From NCBI GenBank assembly GCA_030068525.1, contig JASJOS010000011.1:248001-312000 (forward strand): DNA of 64,000 nt, given 5' to 3'. The position numbers and the translations under genes were made by a program. Below, piece after piece: positions 44,384-52,414 of this stretch (position 1 is the first letter of the stretch; each line of letters opens with the position of its first letter). Origin of the DNA: Xanthocytophaga flava (GTDB lineage Bacteria; Bacteroidota; Bacteroidia; Cytophagales; 172606-1). Below the pieces are notes generated by a model. That model made no database searches and was not told the DNA's origin. It saw only the letters and a program-made list of their open reading frames with translations.

Positions 44384-44839
44384 TCATTCAGGATTAAGAT
44401 AGTCCATAATTTTTCTACCATACGAATCAACCGTAAATGGATTTGTACCCTCATAAGGCATCCCTCTTACAGCTGAGATAATTACAATTTTGATGGAATC
44501 AGGACGATAATAAAAGACTGTATCAAACTTGGAATTCCAGTTAAGTCTTATTTTAATCAAACTGTCTGTAGTACAATACCGTTCTGACGCTATAAATATG
44601 TACTTCCTATGATGCGTTTGCGCAATAGTATCTGTTTCAAACTCTTTTTTAATCAATAGCTCTTCATTAACAAAAACCTGAATGGTATCTCCTTTCATTC
44701 CTCCATACAGATCAAACTCCATCTTTTTTCCTGGACATCTGTTCGTATAAAACCAATAGATTCCAAATCCTGTCAAACATAGAAAAGCAGTAAGTCCAAA
44801 CTTTTTTAGTAAAGAATGCATAGATTCATCTTTAGGCAA
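44384..44839 (-). CDS. Hypothetical membrane-anchored protein, paralogue 2
   Basis: 151 residues with one membrane helix (about 13-30). It aligns by eye with the 43758 product over the whole soluble part: MEFDLYGGMKGDTIQVFVNE, FETDTI, RYCTTDSLIKIRL, DTVFYY, NPFTV. Same strand, 152 bp apart. No known family. Confidence 0.6.
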   Translation of the reverse strand: MPKDESMHSLLKKFGLTAFLCLTGFGIYWFYTNRCPGKKMEFDLYGGMKGDTIQVFVNEELLIKKEFETDTIAQTHHRKYIFIASERYCTTDSLIKIRLNWNSKFDTVFYYRPDSIKIVIISAVRGMPYEGTNPFTVDSYGRKIMDYLNPE

Positions 44840-44924
44840 TGTCTACACATGAAGCAATTGTGCAGAAAGGCATGCTTCATGGAAAACAGGGAATTAGCAA
44901 GAGTATGAAGATATAGGTTGATTC

Positions 44925-45449
44925 TTAGGAATTATCCTCGAATAATCTTATTAATCGGTTTTCTACAAACCCTGATCCTCCTAGTCCATCTTCATGATAA
45001 AGGGATAAATTAGTTCCCTCAGATACTTCTTCGCTTTTTACTTCCTCTAAATCCTGATTATAATATACAAACTGAGGCGGAGACAGGTTTAGTCTTCTTA
45101 AAAAAATAGGTATAGGCCATTCTTTTATCTCAAATGGATCAAGCTTGCCTATAATGGGCCATGAGCCATCGTCAAATCCCTGTATTCCAAACTTCTTCAC
45201 CAGGATTACATTCTCCTTGCGGATAATCTTTCTATCTATAGCAGGAACTTTCTTATACAGTTTCTTAAAAAAACAGCCCAGTGGTACTCTAAGGCGAGGA
45301 TGTATATGGGTAATCAGTCCCAGGCAATATCCCTTTTCTTCTAAGGGTACACAAAACACATCTCCTATAGAATATCTGCGTTTTTTTAATAGGCTAATCT
45401 TTGTCATAAGGGGAATATTGTCAAACTGTTTCTTGTTTCTGGAATCCAT
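44925..45449 (-). CDS. Imm26-like immunity family protein
   Basis: 174 residues. The RRYSIGDVFCVPLEEKGYCLG segment and the following strand IITHIHPRL resemble the Imm26 pattern (a GDIFxIPL-type beginning) of polymorphic-toxin immunity proteins. The rest (IGKLDPFEIKEWPIPIFLRR) is also family-like. The start may be 45449 or the Met at 45407. No toxin is seen nearby, so it could be an orphan immunity gene or a housekeeping relative. Confidence 0.5.
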   Translation of the reverse strand: MDSRNKKQFDNIPLMTKISLLKKRRYSIGDVFCVPLEEKGYCLGLITHIHPRLRVPLGCFFKKLYKKVPAIDRKIIRKENVILVKKFGIQGFDDGSWPIIGKLDPFEIKEWPIPIFLRRLNLSPPQFVYYNQDLEEVKSEEVSEGTNLSLYHEDGLGGSGFVENRLIRLFEDNS

Positions 45450-45616
45450 GAGCCTTAGAAATGCGTTCGTTACTTTTGTTCTATAATCTGATTCCGATTG
45501 AAAGATACATATAAACTGACTATATTATTTTGGAAATAAAGACCAGAACTCTTATCTCTGTCCCTAAGTATGTCTCTATACAAAGATTATAACGAAAAAA
45601 TGGGTGTTTGTCTTAA

Positions 45617-46651
45617 TTATTGAAATAGGTTTGTGAAGTTTGCTCCAAGAAAAACGCCTAATACAAAGTTGTTTTTGTCAGTATTAAATGCAAATCCTTT
45701 ATCACTTACATAGCCTGTAAATATTCCTCCATTGAAGTTAGCCCGTTCTTTGTCTGAAGTCAGGAAGTAAACCGGAAACTCAAATGAAAAAAGTTCCTGG
45801 TTAAGATCCAGATTGATATTGGGATTTATTCGCAACAATTTTCCGTGGTATCCACTTGAAAGATATTCGATCCGTACTCTATTGCTTGTTTGTCGTGTAG
45901 GAGCAGACGAACTCAGGTTTTTTTCAACAAGGACACCTGTACTATTTACCGGCACATAATACTTGATAGGATCGTCTGTCTGATACCCTGCCGTATGCGT
46001 AAATGACAATGCAAAAATGCCTATACTGGTTAATGCCCCTACAGTAGCTGTGAGTTTTACAGCCGCTTTAGAGTCTGTTTGGGACAGAAACGATGTTGTG
46101 TCTGTAATATATTCAAAATCCTGTTGTTCAACTCCGAATTTAAGCCCTCCATACCAGGCAACTCCCCACTGTATCTTAGCCTTTCGGTCAAATATCCGTT
46201 GTTCTTCAGGTGTCAGATCATCGTACTTAAAATCAGCCATATCCTTCCCAACGGCTTTGATCGCCTCATTGTATTTTTTGGCATCATAGGCAAAGCCAGT
46301 GCCCCACCATATTTTTTGAGTTCCGATAGTGAAAGAGCTATTATTGGACAAACCCGCAATTGTCAGGGGCTTTACCCGCTGTGTTTTACTGGCAACAGGG
46401 GTTGAAATACTGGTATTGAGATTCCATGAGCTTTTTATCCTGTAGTTGATATTGCCTTCTGCAATCAATCCGTCATTCGTAGCACTTAGTTTTGTGAAAC
46501 TATTATACGACTGAAACCCTGAAGCTGGGGACGACTGAAGCGTCAGTGAAGGTTGAGTGGTTTTTACGCTGTCAGTTGTTTTATCAGAAAGTTGACAGTA
46601 AGAACTGAGCACCTTACCAAAAAGTAAAAGAGTAAAGATGATTTTTTGCAT
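45617..46651 (-). CDS. Outer-membrane beta-barrel-like protein (module 2)
   Basis: 344 residues with a signal peptide (MQKIIFTLLLFGKVLSSYCQ). A Thr/Ser-rich linker is followed by amphipathic strands: GLIAEGNINYRIKSSWNLNT, FTIGTQKIWWGTGFAYD, SNRVRIEYLSSGYHGKLLRI. A helical insertion (DLTPEEQRIFDRKAKI) probably forms a plug or loop. It is preceded by a small beta protein gene 11 bp away and a membrane protein gene. It parallels module 1 at 35409-36612. Function unknown. Confidence 0.6.
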   Translation of the reverse strand: MQKIIFTLLLFGKVLSSYCQLSDKTTDSVKTTQPSLTLQSSPASGFQSYNSFTKLSATNDGLIAEGNINYRIKSSWNLNTSISTPVASKTQRVKPLTIAGLSNNSSFTIGTQKIWWGTGFAYDAKKYNEAIKAVGKDMADFKYDDLTPEEQRIFDRKAKIQWGVAWYGGLKFGVEQQDFEYITDTTSFLSQTDSKAAVKLTATVGALTSIGIFALSFTHTAGYQTDDPIKYYVPVNSTGVLVEKNLSSSAPTRQTSNRVRIEYLSSGYHGKLLRINPNINLDLNQELFSFEFPVYFLTSDKERANFNGGIFTGYVSDKGFAFNTDKNNFVLGVFLGANFTNLFQ

Positions 46652-46662
46652 GAGCGCTGGAC

Positions 46663-46923
46663 TTAAATAGTAATACCGTGTTGGCCTGTAGTATGATTTA
46701 ATTTTAAGTTACCCTTCACTGCCCATAATTCAGCAGGCGGATCGACAATGGCAACACTATAGTTGTCGCCTGGTAAGCCTTGCACAAAATAGGTGAGAAA
46801 GTGAATTCCGTTGTCCAGTTCGATAGTTGCTGTACCGGAACCATGAAGTACTTTGTCTCCATTGATATATACTTTCACCCAACCAGAATCTGAGAATGCG
46901 GAAATAGTAATGGGAGTTGCCAT
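46663..46923 (-). CDS. Small beta-sandwich-like protein (module 2)
   Basis: 86 residues without a signal peptide: MATPITISAFSDSGWVKVYI, NGDKVLHGSG, then FLTYFVQGLPGDNYSVAIVD. All-beta, comparable to the 104-residue protein of module 1 (INGVKV turn). It lies between a membrane protein gene (45 bp upstream) and the barrel gene (11 bp downstream). Role unknown. Confidence 0.55.
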   Translation of the reverse strand: MATPITISAFSDSGWVKVYINGDKVLHGSGTATIELDNGIHFLTYFVQGLPGDNYSVAIVDPPAELWAVKGNLKLNHTTGQHGITI

Positions 46924-46968
46924 ATTTCTGAATCAAAAAAGTGAATAGTAGTTTGACAAAACTGCGTT

Positions 46969-48006
46969 TTATGATTGGTTCTGCTGTTGCTGCTGTGAAG
47001 TAGGAGCAGGACTTACTTTATCTTTATTTTCATTGACCTTAAGTGCTGCATACGTACTGGCACTGATACCCATCAACGTAAGTATAGTGTCACTGAAAAC
47101 AGGCATTTCCAGGTCTTTATATACTTGTACCCAGAAGATAAAACCCAGGATCAGGGTAAACAACAGGTTTTGAAAACGATGGATGCTGATTCCGCTTTCA
47201 TCTGCGAGCAGATCTTCTATCAATCCCGCACTTCTTTTGTGTTGCAGCGCATGAGTTGAATCTTGTCGTTCCTGGTTGTTGCTGATGATCGTGCCAGACA
47301 GGGCAGTACCTGCGCTGATGCCAAGAAGTATGAGAGCTGTACTGTTCAGGGAGTTATAGTCATCTTTGATGATCCAGATGTAGATATAGGAACTGACAAT
47401 AAGAAAAGTCCAGAACGCCAGTTGAAAACGTGCCAGACTATAGGGAGGGTCAGAACTTTTATTAGGATGTTTGATCAGGCGGGTATATTTGCCCAATAGT
47501 ATAAAACCTATCAGTAAAAGAATGATTACCCCCAAAGCCCCTCTCAGCCAGTAGGTATCATAGAACACAATGGTGAAATTATTTGGCTGAACTACGGGTA
47601 ATGGATTTTCTCCCCGTACCCCTGCACTAATGGTAACTGTTCGCTTCGACTCTCCCCGTGTGTAAAAGAGATTCCATAGTGTTTCAGTCGTTGTCTTCTC
47701 GTTTAGATTAAATATCAGATCCTGACGATTTTTGACATTGGGACGTGCTTCACAACTATCGATAGGAATATTGTTGATGAACAAAATAATGTGTTCATTT
47801 TTTTGCAATAACTCTGATGTACCTTTGGTTTTAACTAAAATCTTTTGATTCAGATAGGCTTGTTTGATAGTCAGCTCAGGCCACCGCCCAACATTGATTA
47901 CAGAATCCGGCACTGGTTTCTCCTTAGGTGACTGGGAAGTTGTATCGGTCTGTGCCTGAACCGTAGTGATACATACTGCAATCAGAGAATAGATAGCATT
48001 TTTCAT
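46969..48006 (-). CDS. Multi-helix membrane protein with periplasmic N-domain
   Basis: 345 residues. A signal peptide (MKNAIYSLIAVCITTVQA-Q) is followed by a 130-residue beta-rich extracytoplasmic domain and about five membrane helices from residue 150 (GVIILLLIGFILLGKY, LAFWTFLIVSSYIYIWII, LILLGISAGTALSGTIIS, LLFTLILGFIFWV, LTLMGISASTYAAL). The C-terminus is Gln-rich. First gene of module 2. No family was recognised; a channel or energy-coupling role is guesswork. Confidence 0.6.
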   Translation of the reverse strand: MKNAIYSLIAVCITTVQAQTDTTSQSPKEKPVPDSVINVGRWPELTIKQAYLNQKILVKTKGTSELLQKNEHIILFINNIPIDSCEARPNVKNRQDLIFNLNEKTTTETLWNLFYTRGESKRTVTISAGVRGENPLPVVQPNNFTIVFYDTYWLRGALGVIILLLIGFILLGKYTRLIKHPNKSSDPPYSLARFQLAFWTFLIVSSYIYIWIIKDDYNSLNSTALILLGISAGTALSGTIISNNQERQDSTHALQHKRSAGLIEDLLADESGISIHRFQNLLFTLILGFIFWVQVYKDLEMPVFSDTILTLMGISASTYAALKVNENKDKVSPAPTSQQQQQNQS

Positions 48007-48282
48007 AAGGATGACAATAGAAATTCAGATGATGCCTTTCTAAACAGTTCAGGATGTATACTATACACAGTAGTAGGAACTTTATAGTACGTATACAGAA
48101 AAAATGCCATTTATAGTGGTGCAAATGGCGCTTTGGTATATAAATATAACTTAATTAAGGGAAAATACCTGACAGTTTTTTGAAATTATTTCTTCATAAC
48201 TATCAGGTTAAGAATGGAGTAGTGGTTAAACTTATCGACATAACCATCTAGTAACAGGAGATTGTCTCGCTGTAAAATAATT

Positions 48283-48810
48283 CTATTTTTTAGCCTTTGT
48301 TACAGCTTCGTGGCTAGTATATATTTCTAATCCCAACAGCAATTCACTCCACTTTTCTTTTCCTTTTTTATTGAGTTGCCCCCTTGCAGCCCGATTTTCT
48401 GGCTTAAAGAAAACTTCATGGCATGTTGGACTTATTTCAATAACTGCAACAATTGAATTATTAGCATTATAAAATAGCAGACCTCCTATGATAAATACCG
48501 TTGAGCAATCTCCTATATAGTAATTTTTGGTGTTATTTACAACGCTGAGCAGTTTATCTATTGTACTTCTATCTTCTATGGTTTTAAAAAAAGCAAAGTA
48601 CTTGGATATTTCCTGTTTCTCAATAGATGCAAGCTCTCCAGGTTGCAGAGGGCTATACATTTCTTTCCTTATTTCTTCATATCGGAGAGTATCGATCAAA
48701 TAGACCTTTACATAACTAAAGTCTTGGTATGGGAATTTCCGTTTTTCTTGTCCGCTCACTGTATATACAATCAGGAAGCAACATAAGGCGGAAGTAATAA
48801 TTTTTAACAT
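48283..48810 (-). CDS. Hypothetical secreted protein
   Basis: 175 residues with a signal peptide (MLKIITSALCCFLIVYTVSG-Q). The mature part is mixed alpha/beta: FSYVKVYLIDTLRYEEI, KYFAFFKTIEDRSTIDKLL, YYIGDCSTVFIIGGLLFY. Two Cys (GDCS, PTCHE) could form a disulfide. Divergent from the Rpn gene. Not recognised. Confidence 0.55.
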   Translation of the reverse strand: MLKIITSALCCFLIVYTVSGQEKRKFPYQDFSYVKVYLIDTLRYEEIRKEMYSPLQPGELASIEKQEISKYFAFFKTIEDRSTIDKLLSVVNNTKNYYIGDCSTVFIIGGLLFYNANNSIVAVIEISPTCHEVFFKPENRAARGQLNKKGKEKWSELLLGLEIYTSHEAVTKAKK

Positions 48811-48928
48811 GACCGGATGGATATTTTATGCAATTTACTTCCTTTTTATAAGCTTCCTTTTTGCCTGCTTTACATATTTTTATTGTTCATTAGTTACTTT
48901 CGCACTCTGTTTATTTTTCTATCCATAT

Positions 48929-49756
48929 ATGAGCAACAAAAAAGAAGGGAATCAATATGATAAAATATTTAAAGAAAACCTGGAGTCAGTTACTCTGGCC
49001 CTGATTGAAAAGGTACTTCAGATCCAAGTAGCTTCCTATGAAAAAATGCCTCAGGAACTACAACGGACTTTGGAGCGCAAACCAGACCAGTTGCTGAAAA
49101 TAACCGACAAACAAGGACATACATTTTTGCTGCAACTTGAATTCCAACTCGCTGATGAGGAGAAGATGGTGGATCGCATGCATGAGTACAGAGGTATTCT
49201 TAGACGAAAGTATGGATTGGTAGTCCGACAGTATGTATTGTTTCTATCGGATGAGGAACCTGCTATGTCTACTCAGATTGAGGAAGAAAATCTTACGTTT
49301 TCATTCTATCTGATTCAGCTCTCACAAATTGACTATGAGTTATTTCTATCTTCCGACAAAGGTGATGAAGTGGTCTTTGCTGTATTGGCTAACTTTGGTA
49401 CTACCACTCCTGAAACTGCGGCTAGTCTGATTGTACAACGATTAAACCAGACTTCAACCAGTAAAGTAGAGCGAGATAGACACTTGCAACAATTACGTGT
49501 ATTAGCTAACTTGCGTAAACTAACACCTTTTGTAGAAATCATGATAGAATCTATTTCTCAATACATCAAAGAAGAAGATGACTTTCTTTTTAAGAAAGGC
49601 CAACTAAAAGGAAAAGAAGAAGGCATTGAGCAAAAGACTCGTGAAACTATTTTGAAATTCCTGAAAGATGGAGTCTTAACTACTCAGCAGTTGGCTTCCT
49701 ATTTTGATGTGACCGAAGAGTTTGTCGAAGACCTGCGTAAAAGTCTGAATCAATAG
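48929..49756 (+). CDS. Rpn-family PD-(D/E)XK nuclease, copy 1
   Basis: 275 residues from the ATG at 48929 (MSNKKEGNQYDKIFKENLES). Upstream in-frame sequence codes for a hydrophobic stretch, but the copy at 57279 starts at the same point. The nuclease core: EGNQYDKIFKENL, KPDQLLKITDKQG, then HTFLLQLEFQL (Glu-x-Gln in place of ExK, normal for Rpn proteins). The C-terminus has a helical, Lys/Glu-rich region ending TEEFVEDLRKSLNQ. Rpn proteins (recombination-promoting nuclease, transposase_31-like) cut DNA and raise RecA-independent recombination. A 207-bp block (49417-49623) is shared with copy 2. Confidence 0.85.
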   Translation: MSNKKEGNQYDKIFKENLESVTLALIEKVLQIQVASYEKMPQELQRTLERKPDQLLKITDKQGHTFLLQLEFQLADEEKMVDRMHEYRGILRRKYGLVVRQYVLFLSDEEPAMSTQIEEENLTFSFYLIQLSQIDYELFLSSDKGDEVVFAVLANFGTTTPETAASLIVQRLNQTSTSKVERDRHLQQLRVLANLRKLTPFVEIMIESISQYIKEEDDFLFKKGQLKGKEEGIEQKTRETILKFLKDGVLTTQQLASYFDVTEEFVEDLRKSLNQ

Positions 49757-49870
49757 ATTATCCTTTATAAAAGAAAGATAGCATAAGTCCGAATTTTATC
49801 TTTGGCTTATGCTATGCTCATTACAAAGGTAATATGCTTCTACTATCTGATATGGGTTGTTAAATACTTC

Positions 49871-51121
49871 TTATCCTCCATTATTTTTTCGGGAAGCTTC
49901 TTCACATTTCTGTAGCCACTCTTCAATAGACATCGGAGGCATCTTGACGATTTCATATTTGGTACCGCTGGAAAATCCAGGCCGTCCATCCCTGTGTACA
50001 CTATTAAACTGCCTATGCATATAAAGCCCTAGCCGATAGATATATCTCCATTCGTCGTCTTCAATACTATTTTTGACGTTCTTTAACAACTCAAGGTCAT
50101 CCGTTAGAAAATCTACAATACAAGGATGTACACGTTGCCAGTACCCTCCATTGCCTTTTCCCGGGATCAAATCGCCCTGAACCTTATCTGCATTACCAAA
50201 TGAGTTGGCAGTGATCAGCTTCTGGTTTTTTTGAAGTTTGTAGGTTGTTACAAAGTGGGCAGGGAACTCCAGCATTACCACACAATCAAGGTCACTGTTA
50301 TATGCCGCAATTCTCAATGGGTTAACTTCAATCACTACAGCTCCATGGATGGTTCCAAATTGAATGACTTCACTGATATATTTGCGGTGATCTGCTCCGT
50401 TAAAATTATTTTTAGCGCATTCCACATCATATACATACTCTTCTGATGAATTGCCAAATATGCGACTAAGAACTCCTTTTCTAACAGGTTTATAGTATTC
50501 CGGAAAAAGATAACGAAACTTCCTGTCAGAAAGAGTAAAGGGTTTGGAGTTGGTTGCTACCGTATTGGTATCCATATAGTTAATCTCCTCATTCTTATAC
50601 CGATCCTCCATAAACTCATCCATATTCTTGGGTGAAACTTTATAGCGGTATGCTTTGGCATCGTTCGGAAAGTCAGCCAGTACCTGCCCTGACTTGTCTT
50701 TGATAAATTGGGCCAGTATATCCCATACAGGATCTTTTCCTGCTTCAGTAGTGAGATAGCTGTTTGTACTCTGCACTTCACCTGTTGTGCAGTCCATATG
50801 AAACTCCCCGGTAACTGTTCCGTTATTGCTTCCCCAGAAAGAATGATTGTCTTTACTGATTTTAAATCGTATGCCTTCTTCCAGAGTCCCTGCCAACGTA
50901 TGAAAGCGGAGTCCATCTATCAGGTTCTCATCTGCCAGAAAAAAGGTCAGTCGGCCTGCAAAGAAAATATCAATGGTATTAGGTCGTTTAGCTGACTTTA
51001 AAAATAAATCATACGTAATTTCTTCAGGCGTTGAAAATTTGCATTCTAACGGAATTTCAATGTCTGAAATAATACTCTGCAGATTTCTGTTGATAACAAA
51101 TCCATTCAAGGGATAGCGCAT
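49871..51121 (-). CDS. Conserved hypothetical protein
   Basis: 416 residues, soluble, no signal peptide. Long strands and charged helices: IDIFFAGRLTFFLADENLID, FGTIHGAVVIEVNPLRIAAY, CVVMLEFPAHFVTTYKL. The C-terminal part contains WRYIYRLGLYMHRQFNSVHR and SIEEWLQKCEEASRKNNGG. It starts at the ATG at 51121. I do not recognise a family. It is flanked by an Rpn gene and a lipoprotein gene, in a lineage-specific stretch. Confidence 0.55.
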   Translation of the reverse strand: MRYPLNGFVINRNLQSIISDIEIPLECKFSTPEEITYDLFLKSAKRPNTIDIFFAGRLTFFLADENLIDGLRFHTLAGTLEEGIRFKISKDNHSFWGSNNGTVTGEFHMDCTTGEVQSTNSYLTTEAGKDPVWDILAQFIKDKSGQVLADFPNDAKAYRYKVSPKNMDEFMEDRYKNEEINYMDTNTVATNSKPFTLSDRKFRYLFPEYYKPVRKGVLSRIFGNSSEEYVYDVECAKNNFNGADHRKYISEVIQFGTIHGAVVIEVNPLRIAAYNSDLDCVVMLEFPAHFVTTYKLQKNQKLITANSFGNADKVQGDLIPGKGNGGYWQRVHPCIVDFLTDDLELLKNVKNSIEDDEWRYIYRLGLYMHRQFNSVHRDGRPGFSSGTKYEIVKMPPMSIEEWLQKCEEASRKNNGG

Positions 51122-51404
51122 AGCGATTTGAGGGTTGCGTTTCGGATGCTTTTTCTGGTGATGGTATCACAAACCAAAACTATCATTTCCCAATAAGATC
51201 ACCCTTTGCTATTTACTATAATACCTACAATGTATTATCCTGCTAAAATCTGCTATACTTGTATGAAAACAGGAAATACACCCGTTACTTTGTAATCTGG
51301 AATGACTAGTGAGAACACATTCTTTTCAGTGGAGAGAATCTGGCTGAATCACAGGGTTCCCTATCACAAATAGAAGTTAACTTGTATAAACTAACACTTG
51401 TACA

Positions 51405-51842
51405 ATGAAAACAAAGCTCTATATATTCTGTTTTCTGATGTTTTCTGCATGTAACTCAATAGAAACCAATGATACGTTGAGTAAATCCGATATTGACTAT
51501 ATCAGAAGTCTTAACTTACTGGATAAGGACGAACAAATTCACAGGTTTTATTCTGAATATAAAAAGAGAGTAGCTGGCAATTTTTTTACGGATAAAAGGA
51601 TGGCAAAGTATTGGATTGATGAACGCGACTCGAAAAAGAATAGTATTCACTCTGCCTTTTACAATGAAATTCAAGCAATTGATACCGTCTATTATGCAGG
51701 AGCTACCTATTCTCCTTATATGATGATTACCAAAACGGATGGTAAACAATTTAAAGTTTGTGCTGATGGAAAACGGGAAGAGATTAAAGCTTTCTTTGAA
51801 GAGGCAATACATTTATGGAGACAGAAGAAAGCGGCTAACTAA
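51405..51842 (+). CDS. Putative lipoprotein
   Basis: 145 residues with a lipobox (LMFSAC, Cys16). The mature part is helical with a beta middle: KSDIDYIRSLNLLDKDEQIH, AIDTVYYAGATYSPYMMITK, EEIKAFFEEAIHLWRQKK. Anchored to a membrane by lipidation at Cys16 (inferred). Not recognised. Repeat B3 starts 33 bp past its stop. Confidence 0.6.
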   Translation: MKTKLYIFCFLMFSACNSIETNDTLSKSDIDYIRSLNLLDKDEQIHRFYSEYKKRVAGNFFTDKRMAKYWIDERDSKKNSIHSAFYNEIQAIDTVYYAGATYSPYMMITKTDGKQFKVCADGKREEIKAFFEEAIHLWRQKKAAN

Positions 51843-51874
51843 TTCCTGCACTATGTCTTCTGATTTTTACTTTC

Positions 51875-52024
51875 CTGTTAACTGAAAGGACCTTTCCTCC
51901 ACGCTTGTCACGCTTAGCGTGAGTGGGACAGGTGTGACAAATAGAGCCATGTTTGGATTATGAAAGAAAAAAACACTCCAAAAATAAAGGCCGCTAACCT
52001 TGTCACAAGATTCTTTCAGAAACA
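51875..52024. repeat. MITE-like repeat family B, copy 3 (degenerate)
   Basis: Shares TGACAAATAGAGCCATG, GAAAAAAACACTCCA, AAAGGCCGC and a CTTTCAG end with copies 1 and 2, but terminal repeats are eroded and the dyad has changed to CACGCTTAGCGTG. Followed 95 bp later by A3, the same B-then-A order as at 42 kb. Confidence 0.65.
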
Positions 52025-52118
52025 CAAAAGGGGGATGGCAAGGATGGAGAGTTTTTTCATTTCCATGCCCTTTTTCCTGGAAACAAAGAAAATTCTGGTA
52101 CAAAGAGAAGTTATATTC

Positions 52119-52260
52119 ACTTCAATCGTGAGTGGTAGTGTAGGTGCGTAGGAATAAAAATTCCGCGTGCCTAGCGTTAGCCCTGCGGGGCGAAGCTTTG
52201 GAATTTTTTGCCCTTTTTTGCTTCGTTTTTTGGGCAAGCAAAAAATGAAGAAGCTTGTGG
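52119..52260 (+). repeat. Interspersed repeat family A, copy 3
   Basis: Outer stem AAAAATTCC (52156-52164) with GGAATTTTT (52200-52208), different in sequence from copies 1, 2 and 4 but still perfectly paired. Tail hairpin TTTTTTGCTT (52214-52223) with AAGCAAAAAA (52236-52245). Terminator-like hairpin follows at 52314. Confidence 0.85.
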
Positions 52261-52313
52261 AAGAACAATGGAAGGGACAATAAAGAAACGAAGAAAGGGG
52301 GATCGCAAAAATT

Positions 52314-52356
52314 AACCCAAGCCCACATTTCTCAAAAGTATAGGCTTGGGTTTTAC
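52314..52356. terminator. Terminator hairpin of the conserved-loop type
   Basis: AACCCAAGCC (52314-52323) with GGCTTGGGTT (52343-52352), then TTTA. On the minus strand the loop region reads TATACTTTTGAGAAATGTG. It lies between convergent genes (lipoprotein and TonB receptor). Confidence 0.8.
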
Positions 52357-52414
52357 TCTCATCCAAAATTAAGCATGACTTATGTTTTCATTAACCTGGC
52401 ATACCAACCTCCGC

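Noticed and set aside
48809-48928. N-terminal extension of Rpn copy 1 with hydrophobic segment
   Set aside because: The paralogue at 57279 starts at the equivalent Met and the upstream DNA contains a promoter-like TTACTTTCGC. A short conserved hydrophobic reading is present upstream of both, so some doubt remains.
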